DNA of 54,469 bases, from positions 1 to 54,469 of the forward strand of contig NZ_JARZHH010000075.1 in NCBI RefSeq assembly GCF_029946515.1. Direction: 5' to 3'. The position numbers were made by a program, and so were the translations under genes. Of the stretch, positions 9,863-16,624 are shown piece by piece (within the stretch, counting starts at the first letter, position 1; each line of letters starts with the position of its first letter). The notes beneath the pieces were generated by a model. That model made no database searches. It was not told where the DNA came from and was given only the letters and a program-made list of their open reading frames with translations. Source of the DNA: Polyangium sp. 6x1 (lineage in GTDB: Bacteria > Myxococcota_A > Polyangia > Polyangiales > Polyangiaceae).

Positions 9863-9965
9863 GGGATCCACCTGTCGATGCACAAGAAACGAAGCGAACG
9901 AGCTTCGATCCTACCCCGACCAGGCTTCCCCGCGCTGCGCCTCCGCGGCCTTCTTTCAGGCGCAC

Positions 9966-10012
9966 AAAAAAGGACACCCCGGCGACCCGCAAAAAGCGGA
10001 TCGCCGGGGTGT
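9966..10012 (-). terminator. Rho-independent terminator
   Basis: A 12-bp perfect stem (9974-9985 with 10001-10012) is extended, after one mismatch, by CCGC/GCGG around an AAAAA loop. On the minus strand the hairpin is followed within a few bases by six T (9966-9971 as A on plus). It lies 9 bases after the stop of the small lipoprotein gene, so it ends that transcript. Confidence 0.9.
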
Positions 10013-10020
10013 AAGTCGTT

Positions 10021-10233
10021 TCACTTCGGGGCGGCTTCGCCGGCCGGCGGAGCGGCCTGGTCGCCCGCGGGGGGCGCGGCACCCTCGGCCGGCTTCGCCG
10101 CGTCGCCCTCGGCCGGCTTCGCCGCGTCCGCGGGGGCAGCGCCGCCCTCGGGGGCCGCCGGCTCCGGCGTGGCGCCGCCGCAAGCGACCGCGAGGAGGGA
10201 GACCGAGAGGGCGAGGATGATGTGCTTGATCAT
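10021..10233 (-). CDS. Small Ala/Pro-rich lipoprotein
   Basis: A 70-residue lipoprotein: MIKHIILALSVSLL, lipobox LAVAC, then about 50 residues of Ala, Pro, Gly, Glu and Lys with the repeated unit AKPAEG. The start has GGAGG eight bases upstream. The mature part has no fold-forming content and looks like a short charged/Pro tether. It is monocistronic, with a strong terminator just downstream, and divergent from the ECF sigma gene. No function can be named. Confidence 0.8.
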   Translation of the reverse strand: MIKHIILALSVSLLAVACGGATPEPAAPEGGAAPADAAKPAEGDAAKPAEGAAPPAGDQAAPPAGEAAPK

Positions 10234-10344
10234 GTTGTGATCCTCCGTACTAGCTGAAGAGCTCCCGCAGACGTCCGACCTGCGGCTCTACCCTGGACGC
10301 CCGAGGTCCCTGGAACGGCTCACGCGAGCTCCGAAAAAATCTTT

Positions 10345-10362
10345 GTGGCTGCCGTGAGCCAC
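10345..10362. promoter_or_regulatory. Inverted repeat upstream of the ECF sigma gene
   Basis: GTGGCT, six bases, AGCCAC. It is in the 172-base divergent space between the small lipoprotein and the sigma factor, 43 bases before the sigma start. It could be an operator or a small hairpin in the leader. No confident -35/-10 pair was seen around it. Confidence 0.35.
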
Positions 10363-10405
10363 CTGCCACACCCTGAGCGTCCTTAGAGACGCAGGATTGT
10401 CGAAA

Positions 10406-11155
10406 ATGGCGCCGAGACTTCAGCGCGGTCGGTTACGGCTCGTCGAGCCCTCCCACCGCCCCACGACCGAGGGCGACGAGGTGGCCGCGACGGAGGCCCC
10501 CGACCCTCGCGCCGAAGCCAAGCGCCCGCCCGAGACCTCGCGCGTCCCCAAAGGCAGCCGATCCGCGCTCGCCGACGTGCCCGACGCGCAGCTCGTCGGC
10601 CTCGGCGCGGAAGGCGACGTCCAGGCCCTCGAGATCCTCTACCGGCGTCATGCGGCCTTCGCGATCAACCTCGCCACGCGGATCGAGGGCTCGCCGCGTG
10701 ACGTGGAGGACATCGTCCACGACGCGTTCCTCCGCGCCTTCGAACGACTGCGCGATCTCACGGATCGATCGGCGTTCCGCGGCTGGCTCGGTTCGATCGT
10801 GGTGCACGCGGTGCGCTCGCGCATGCGCCGCGGCAAGCTCCTGAACCTGCTCGGGCTCGGACGCGCGAGCGAGCCCGTGGACCTCGACGCTCTCACGAGC
10901 CCCGAGGCCTCGCCCCATGTGCGAGCGCAGCTCGCCCAGATCTACGCGCTCTTGCGCACGCTGCCCGCGGACGAGCGCATCGCCTGGACCCTCCGCTGCA
11001 TCGAGGGGCACGAGCTCGAAGCGGTTGCCGGCCTCACGCGGTGCTCGCTCGCCACCGTGAAACGTCGTATTACGCGCGCACAGCGTTTCCTCGACGAACA
11101 CTTCGTCGACCCGACCGGCAAGGAAGATCCGGTGAGCAAAGAGGTTTGCCGATGA
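10406..11155 (+). CDS. ECF-type RNA polymerase sigma factor
   Basis: A 249-residue sigma-70 family protein of the extracytoplasmic-function group. After a basic N-terminal extension of about 55 residues comes region 2 (ILYRRHAAFAINLATRI then DVEDIVHDAFLRAFERL) and then region 4 (LPADERIAWTLRCIEGHEL with the helix-turn-helix TRCSLATVKRRITRAQ). It directs RNA polymerase to its own promoter set. The ATG at 10406 was preferred over a TTG nine bases upstream because GCAGGA precedes it. The stop overlaps the next start as ATGA, so the FecR-like membrane protein is translationally coupled and is the likely anti-sigma partner. The N-terminal extension is longer than usual. Confidence 0.93.
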   Translation: MAPRLQRGRLRLVEPSHRPTTEGDEVAATEAPDPRAEAKRPPETSRVPKGSRSALADVPDAQLVGLGAEGDVQALEILYRRHAAFAINLATRIEGSPRDVEDIVHDAFLRAFERLRDLTDRSAFRGWLGSIVVHAVRSRMRRGKLLNLLGLGRASEPVDLDALTSPEASPHVRAQLAQIYALLRTLPADERIAWTLRCIEGHELEAVAGLTRCSLATVKRRITRAQRFLDEHFVDPTGKEDPVSKEVCR

Positions 11156-12453
11156 CCCGCCGCGTGGTGCCTCCCCTGCGCCCGCAAGACCTGCGGGACC
11201 ACGCGGATCCGGCGCGCGTCGAGCGCGTCTGGGAGCGGCTCGAGCACGATCTGTCCGGCCGCGAGCCCGAGCGATCGCGGATGACCGGCACGCTGATCGC
11301 CGTCGCTGCCGCCGCGATCGCCGCCTTCTGCGCGGGCCTCTACGTCGGGACGAGCACGAGCAAGGACGGCGGTCCGACGGAGGTCCGCGCGATCGCCACC
11401 GAGAACAACGCGACGCCGAACGTGCTCGCCGCAGGCACACGGCAGGCGAGTTATCCGCTGCCCGGCGGTGGCACGTTGACCCTCTCGCCCGGCGCCACCG
11501 TGGAGGTCGAGCGCGGCGAAGGCGAAGCCGTCACGCTGCGCCTCCTGCGCGGCGAGGCCTCGGTGGACACGGCCGGCGCGCCCAAGGCCGGCGAGGTCGC
11601 GCTCGTCGCCGAGGACGCGACGCTCTTCGCGCGCGCGGGCAGCGTGGTGTTCGTTCGGCGAAACGAGGCCGACATCGACGTGCGCGTGGCGAGCGGCTCG
11701 GCGCGCGTCTCCTGGCCCGCGGGCTCGCGCGAGCTCTCGGGCGGCGACGGCCTCGAAGCCGTGCCGATGATCGCGCTCGCCGAGGCCCCGCGCGACGACG
11801 ATCCGACGAACCCGAGCCCGCGCCCGCGCCGCGCGATCGCGCCGATGCCGCGCGACCTCTCGTCCCACCCGATCACGCTCTCGGCGCGCACCGAGACGCC
11901 GACGGTCGCGATGATCGCCGCGCCCGACTGGCGCGCCAAGTACAACGCGGGCGAGCTCGCGCAGGCCCTCGAGCTCCTGCGCCAGCAGCCAGGCGGGATC
12001 GAGGGCGCCATCGCATCGTCGAGGAGCGCCGCCGAGCTCGTGGTGATCGGCGACATCGCGCGCGCCAAAGGTGGAGACCCCTCCGCCGCGCTGCTCGCGC
12101 TCACGCGCGTCGTCGAGCACTTCCCGAACGATCCTTACGCGGAGATCGCGGCCTTCACGCTCGGCGGCATGTACGAGAAGATGGGCCAGGCGGATCAAGC
12201 ACAAAAGTACTTCGAGCGCGCGCGGAGCCTCAAAGGTGTGCTCGCCGAGGATGCCCTCTGCAAGCAGATCCGCGCCGAGCATCGCGCCGGTCGGAAGGAG
12301 GAGGCGGCGCGCATGGGCACGGAGTATTCGAACAAGTACCCCGATGGCCGGTGCAAGGAGGACGTGGAGCGTATTCTCTCGGGCGAGGAGCCGACGCAGG
12401 AAGAGCCGCAAGCTTCACCGGACGCGGGAGCCGGCGACGCAAGCGCGCCCTGA
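11152..12453 (+). CDS. Membrane FecR-domain protein with TPR tail, probable anti-sigma partner
   Basis: A 433-residue protein that starts within the stop of the sigma gene. About 43 cytoplasmic residues are followed by one membrane segment (TLIAVAAAAIAAFCAGLYVG). A FecR-like beta-rich periplasmic region follows (LPGGGTLTLSPGATVEVERG, then LRLLRGEASVDTA and FVRRNEADIDVRVASGSARV). After a linker, residues 260-410 form TPR/YbgF-like helices (ALLALTRVVEHFPNDPYAEI, AQKYFERARSLKG). In FecR systems such a protein senses an envelope signal and controls the ECF factor through its N-terminus. No zinc-type anti-sigma motif is visible in the short N-terminus, so its mode of sigma control is inferred only from coupling. 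Confidence 0.82.
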   Translation: MTRRVVPPLRPQDLRDHADPARVERVWERLEHDLSGREPERSRMTGTLIAVAAAAIAAFCAGLYVGTSTSKDGGPTEVRAIATENNATPNVLAAGTRQASYPLPGGGTLTLSPGATVEVERGEGEAVTLRLLRGEASVDTAGAPKAGEVALVAEDATLFARAGSVVFVRRNEADIDVRVASGSARVSWPAGSRELSGGDGLEAVPMIALAEAPRDDDPTNPSPRPRRAIAPMPRDLSSHPITLSARTETPTVAMIAAPDWRAKYNAGELAQALELLRQQPGGIEGAIASSRSAAELVVIGDIARAKGGDPSAALLALTRVVEHFPNDPYAEIAAFTLGGMYEKMGQADQAQKYFERARSLKGVLAEDALCKQIRAEHRAGRKEEAARMGTEYSNKYPDGRCKEDVERILSGEEPTQEEPQASPDAGAGDASAP

Positions 12454-13528
12454 AACGCCCTGCGCGTGGCGCTCGCCGGCCGCACGCACCGCGCTCGCCG
12501 CCCTCGTGACGTTCGCCCTGCCCCCGAGCGCAGCGCGCGCCGAGGGGCCGGTCCCTGCGTCGAGCGCGCCCGCGTCGAGCCCGCCTGCCGCGGCGCCGAC
12601 CCCGGCGGCCCCGCGCCGCGTCGAGGTGCGCCTCTCGCTCTCGCGCGCCGCCGCCGAGGCGCTCGGCGGTGAGCCCCGCGTGCGGCGCTTGCTGGAGATC
12701 GAGCTCGACGACACGGGCACGCTCGCGCCCGGCCCGAGCGGCCCGCTCGGCGACGACGTGGCGCACGTGTGGATCGACCTGCCGAGCCCGTCCGAGGTCC
12801 TCATCGAAGCGCGGCTCGCCGAGCGCGCCATCGCGCGACGGTTCATCCTGATCGGCGGCCTCAACCCCGACGTCGCGGCGCGCCTCGTGGCCATCGCCGC
12901 GAACGAGCTCGTCCGCGCGCAGGCGCGCCCGATCCGGCCGCGCAAGGCCCCGGCCCCGCGCGCGCCCACGCCGAAGGAGCTCGAGCTCGCCGCGCGGCGC
13001 GCGCCCGCGATCGTCTGGTCGGCCGCGCCGAGCTTCGTGTTTTTGCCCGGTTCGTCCGGCACCTTGTGGGGCGCGGGCGCATCGCTCGGCTTCCGCGGCG
13101 CGAGCGTGAGCGAACGCGCGACCGCCCGCTGGCTCACGGGCCCCACGAGCGCCGGCGCCACGCGTTGGTTCGAGGTCGGCCTCGCGGTCGACTACCGCGT
13201 CTACCTCGGCTCGTCGGTCCGCCTCGCGCTCGGCGCCGACGCCGCGCTCGGCTTCCTGCACCTCAATGACGCGCGCGCGATCGACGGCGTCCCCGGCGCG
13301 CGGGATGCGTGGTCCGGTCGCGCGGGCGGCCTGCTCGGCGTCGACGTACGCGCGTTCGGCCCTGCGTGGCTCGGCCTGCACCTGAGCCCGGGCGCCATCC
13401 TCCGGGCCGCGCGCTTCGAGACCGCGGGCGGCCTCGGCGGCGCCGTCGAGGGGCTCTGGCTCGGCGTGGACCTCGCCTTGCAGCTCGACCACCCGCTCGC
13501 GGGATCTGCTTCGACGAACCCCCGGTGA
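12344..13528 (+). CDS. Exported protein, probably outer-membrane; start unresolved
   Basis: The reliable part starts near 12470: hydrophobic ARTALAALVTFALPPSAARA reads as a signal peptide, followed by a Pro/Ala linker, a globular segment (RRVEVRLSLSRAAAEALGG to ANELVRAQ) and a C-terminal region of alternating Gly and aromatic residues (GLAVDYRVYLGSSVRLALGA) suggesting a beta-barrel. No ATG, GTG or TTG lies in frame just before the signal peptide. The nearest are ATG 12344, which would overlap the FecR gene by 110 bases with an Arg-rich non-signal leader, and GTG 12506, inside the signal peptide. A GTG at 12466 is in another frame; a one-base shift would join it to the signal sequence. The 12344 start is a placeholder. 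Context suggests an envelope protein tied to the sigma factor. Confidence 0.6.
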   Translation: MAGARRTWSVFSRARSRRRKSRKLHRTREPATQARPETPCAWRSPAARTALAALVTFALPPSAARAEGPVPASSAPASSPPAAAPTPAAPRRVEVRLSLSRAAAEALGGEPRVRRLLEIELDDTGTLAPGPSGPLGDDVAHVWIDLPSPSEVLIEARLAERAIARRFILIGGLNPDVAARLVAIAANELVRAQARPIRPRKAPAPRAPTPKELELAARRAPAIVWSAAPSFVFLPGSSGTLWGAGASLGFRGASVSERATARWLTGPTSAGATRWFEVGLAVDYRVYLGSSVRLALGADAALGFLHLNDARAIDGVPGARDAWSGRAGGLLGVDVRAFGPAWLGLHLSPGAILRAARFETAGGLGGAVEGLWLGVDLALQLDHPLAGSASTNPR

Positions 13529-13595
13529 TCGCTCGCGAGGGAGGGGCCTTGTGCCTCGGCAGCGCGTCTCCATGAACTCCGAGGGGAGCCTTTCG

Positions 13596-13871
13596 ATGCA
13601 ACACCAGGGAGAGCCCGAGGAGACCTTCGTGCTCGGGCCTGCGAGCGCGGGGCGGGCGCTGCGGGCGCGCTTCGGCACGTTCGTCGGCGCCGACTATCTT
13701 CCCGGCAAGACGGCCATGCGCGACGCGCTCTGCGAGCGGTTCGGCGTCTCGCAGCTCGAAGCCGAGGAGCTCTGTGACGCGCTCGAGGCCTCGGGCGCGC
13801 TGCGCTTCATCAGCACGCCTGATGGCGAAGGCTTCCACATCGACAGCGACGTGGTCGACGAGGCCGCGTAA
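13596..13871 (+). CDS. Small protein of unknown function
   Basis: A 91-residue acidic soluble protein. The ATG at 13596 follows AGGGGAG with about 7 bases spacing; two earlier in-frame starts (GTG 13551, ATG 13572) lack an RBS. The segment KTAMRDALCERFGVSQLEAEELCDALEASGALRFI followed by a short beta hairpin and an acidic tail resembles a small winged-helix domain. This is structural impression only. There is no signal peptide or membrane segment. It lies between the putative outer-membrane protein and the site-2 protease, all on the plus strand. Confidence 0.65.
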   Translation: MQHQGEPEETFVLGPASAGRALRARFGTFVGADYLPGKTAMRDALCERFGVSQLEAEELCDALEASGALRFISTPDGEGFHIDSDVVDEAA

Positions 13872-13978
13872 CGCGCCTCCCGGTTCGCTGCGCGTCGAGC
13901 GACCTCGGGGCACGCGTGTTGCCCCCTCGCCGCGGAGCAGCTCGGCCCGGCGCGCGCGCTGCCACCGGAGGAAGCACC

Positions 13979-15118
13979 ATGTTGGACCGAGGCTGGACGA
14001 TCTTCCGCATTCGCGGCATCCCCGTGAAGCTCCACGTCACGCTCGTCCTGTTTCTCCCGTACGTCGCGTTCGTCACGTCCTCCCAGTTCAAGGCCATCGC
14101 CGAGGCCGTCGACCTCCCGCAGGACGCGCTGCACCTGCCTCCGCTCGTGTGGGGCACGATCCTCGCGATCGGGCTCTTCGTCTCCATCCTGCTGCACGAG
14201 CTCGCGCACTGCCTCGTGGCGGTCTCGAACGGTGTCCGCGTCCGATCGATCACGCTCATGATGCTCGGCGGCGTCTCGCGCATGGAGCGCGACGTGCGGC
14301 CCGAGCGCGAGGCGTGGATGGCCTTCGCCGGGCCGCTCTCGAGCTTCGGCATCGCGGTCGTCTGCTGGCTCGCCTCGCTCTTGCCGCTGCTCGCCGAGGT
14401 GCGCGTCGCCTTCCTCGCGCTCGCGCTCGCCAACGTGGTGCTCGGCGCGTTCAACCTCCTGCCCGCCTTCCCGATGGACGGCGGACGCGTCCTGCGCGGC
14501 CTGCTCTCCTCGCGGCTCGGCATCCGGCGCGCGACGAGCGTGGCCGCGACGATCGGCAAGGGCATGGCCGTGCTCTTCGGACTCTTCGGCCTTCTCTCGT
14601 TCAACGTGCTGCTCGTGCTGATCGCGGTGTTCGTGTACATGGGCGCGGCGGGCGAGCAGGGGCGGGCCCAGTGGAGGCAGGTCCTCGAAGGTTTGCCCGT
14701 GGCCGAGGTGATGACCGCGCGGCTCGGCGAGGCGCACGCGGACGAGCGCGCGGGCGAGGTCGCGCGGCGGCTCTTCCGGCAGAACCTCGCGGGCGCGCTC
14801 GTGGTCGACGGCGAGCACGAGCACGACCACGCCGAGCTTGCTCCGGATCACGTCCTGGGCGTGGTGACGGCGTGGGACCTCGCGCGGCCCGAGCTGCACC
14901 GCGCGCCCGATGCGACCGTGGGCAAGGCCATGCGGACGGACGTGCCACGTGTGCACACGCGTGACGACGCCGCGGCCACGCTCGATGCGCTGGTGAATGG
15001 AGATGCGGAAGCGGTGCTCGTGCTCGACGAGGGCGAGCACGTCGTCGGACTCGTGACGCCGGCCGACCTTCAGCGCGCGCTCGCGCTCCTCGGTGCGGCC
15101 GGCGGACGGGGTCGTTAA
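13979..15118 (+). CDS. Site-2 protease family (M50) zinc metallopeptidase with CBS domains
   Basis: A 379-residue integral-membrane protease. GGAGGAAG lies about 7 bases before the ATG. The zinc site is HELAH (73-77) in a membrane helix; the third ligand motif is LLPAFPMDGGRVLRG (Asp167). About four to six hydrophobic segments fill residues 15-225. Residues about 235-375 are a CBS pair (VAEVMTARLGEAHAD, GVVTAWDLARPEL, VGKAMRTDVPRVH, VVGLVTPADLQRAL), which in this family bind adenine nucleotides and regulate activity. Such enzymes cut membrane-embedded substrates, often anti-sigma factors. With a membrane FecR-like protein 1.5 kb upstream that is a natural substrate candidate, but this is inference. 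Its TAA stop shares bases with the stop of the convergent gene. Confidence 0.93.
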   Translation: MLDRGWTIFRIRGIPVKLHVTLVLFLPYVAFVTSSQFKAIAEAVDLPQDALHLPPLVWGTILAIGLFVSILLHELAHCLVAVSNGVRVRSITLMMLGGVSRMERDVRPEREAWMAFAGPLSSFGIAVVCWLASLLPLLAEVRVAFLALALANVVLGAFNLLPAFPMDGGRVLRGLLSSRLGIRRATSVAATIGKGMAVLFGLFGLLSFNVLLVLIAVFVYMGAAGEQGRAQWRQVLEGLPVAEVMTARLGEAHADERAGEVARRLFRQNLAGALVVDGEHEHDHAELAPDHVLGVVTAWDLARPELHRAPDATVGKAMRTDVPRVHTRDDAAATLDALVNGDAEAVLVLDEGEHVVGLVTPADLQRALALLGAAGGRGR

Positions 15119-16515
15119 GCGACCATCTTCGGAATGAGCAGGCGCACGCGGGCGCCGCCGCTCGGGGCATCGTCGTACTCGAGCTGCATGCGCACGTGCG
15201 CCGCGATCGCCGTCGCGGCGATGAGCGCAACCCCCGCCGGACGACCTCCCGCGAGCACCTCGAAATCACGGCTCAGCACGCCGGTCCTCGCCGCCTCGGG
15301 CAGCGGGTGTCCGGCGTCGTCGACCGTCAGCGCGTATCCGCCGCTCGCGTGCTCCGCGAGCGTCAGCACGACCTCCGTGCCCGGCGGCGACGCGCTGATC
15401 GCATGATCGAGCAGCGCGTGCATCAGCACCGTCAGCGCCCCGATCTGCACGACCTCGTACGCGCTCTGCGGCGCGTGCAGCGTCACGCGCACGTCGTGCC
15501 GCGCCGCGCGCCCCATGTCGTCGTGCACCACGTCCCTGAGCGCCTCGGCCACGTCCACGTGCCGCGGCAGCTCGCCGATCGGGCACGCGCCGAGCCGCGC
15601 GAGGTCCGCCATCGTCTCCGACGCCGCCGTCACGTGCCGCATCGAGCTCGCCACGATGTCTCCGACCTCGCCCTGCCGATCGCGCAGCGGCAACAGGTCG
15701 CGCGTGATCGCCGAGAAGATGCCGCGCAGCTCCGACACGAGCCCGCGCATGCCGGCCACGAGCACCGCGAGCCCCTCGCTGCTCACCGGCTCGATCGACG
15801 CGCTCGCCGGCGGCGTGCTCGACACCCTCGCGCCGCCGCTCGCGAACACCGCGGCGAGCTCTTTCGCGTAGGCCTCGCCTTGCTCCTGCGCGGCCTTCAG
15901 CTCGCGCTTCAGGTTCTCGAGCTCCTGCCGCTGCATGTCCACGTCGGCAGGCAGCACCAGCGTCTGCATCGACCCATCGAGCTCGAGACGCCCTCCGTGC
16001 CGGATCGCCATGCGCGACAGCCACGCGCGCTCCGACTCGAACGTCGCGGGCTGGTCTGGACCGAGCACCACGCTGACCTTCACCTCTTCGCCTTCGCGGC
16101 GCACGCTCACCTCGGAGGTGCCCTTCGCGTTCGCGGGGTCGCCGGCTTGACCGACGAGCAAGAGCAGCATCCGACGCAGCTCGGCCTCGTCGCCGAACAC
16201 CGTCGTGCCCTCGCCCATCTCGATCTGCACGCGCGCCTCGGGCGCGACCTCCCACATGAGCTGTGCGAGATCGATCTTGCCTCGCCGCCCTCGCGTTGCG
16301 GGGTGCCCGTGGAGCGAGGCCAGCATGCCGACGGCCTCGTCGAGCTGGTTCAGCGTCGTCTCCACCGCGACCGTGCTCTCGCCGTCGGGCACGCGAACGG
16401 AGCCCGGGGGCCCGTCCTGGATGATCACTCCCTGGCGGAGCTTCTGCGCTGCAGTGCGGGCTTCCTGCGCGAGCAGCCACGTCAGCTCGTTGCGCGTCAA
16501 TCGATCGCTCGTCAC
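15115..16515 (-). CDS. Tandem degenerate histidine-kinase-like protein
   Basis: A 466-residue soluble protein. The GTG at 16515 is chosen because GGAG lies five bases upstream; an ATG at 16626 would add 37 residues but overlaps the start codon of the divergent gene. Two kinase-like modules follow each other. In the first, a helical segment (LTRNELTWLLAQEARTAAQK) precedes an ATPase-like part (GDEAELRRMLLLLVGQAGD ... AWLSRMAIRHGGRLELDG). After a coiled coil (ELENLKRELKAAQEQGEAYA) comes a second helical bundle and a HATPase_c-like end (MHALLDHAISASPPG, LTVDDAGHPLP, GVALIAATAIAAH). No phosphoacceptor H-box is recognisable and the N and G boxes are diverged in both. It is probably a non-catalytic regulator or dimer scaffold. 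Confidence 0.65.
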   Translation of the reverse strand: MTSDRLTRNELTWLLAQEARTAAQKLRQGVIIQDGPPGSVRVPDGESTVAVETTLNQLDEAVGMLASLHGHPATRGRRGKIDLAQLMWEVAPEARVQIEMGEGTTVFGDEAELRRMLLLLVGQAGDPANAKGTSEVSVRREGEEVKVSVVLGPDQPATFESERAWLSRMAIRHGGRLELDGSMQTLVLPADVDMQRQELENLKRELKAAQEQGEAYAKELAAVFASGGARVSSTPPASASIEPVSSEGLAVLVAGMRGLVSELRGIFSAITRDLLPLRDRQGEVGDIVASSMRHVTAASETMADLARLGACPIGELPRHVDVAEALRDVVHDDMGRAARHDVRVTLHAPQSAYEVVQIGALTVLMHALLDHAISASPPGTEVVLTLAEHASGGYALTVDDAGHPLPEAARTGVLSRDFEVLAGGRPAGVALIAATAIAAHVRMQLEYDDAPSGGARVRLLIPKMVA

Positions 16516-16624
16516 CCGATCTCCGTCCTCTGCGCTTTCTTCGAGAAATCGCGCCGACGCATGATGCCAGAACCCGTCCTGCCCTGCTACGCTGAAGGCG
16601 GACCTGGCCCCTTCTTCCTTTGCC

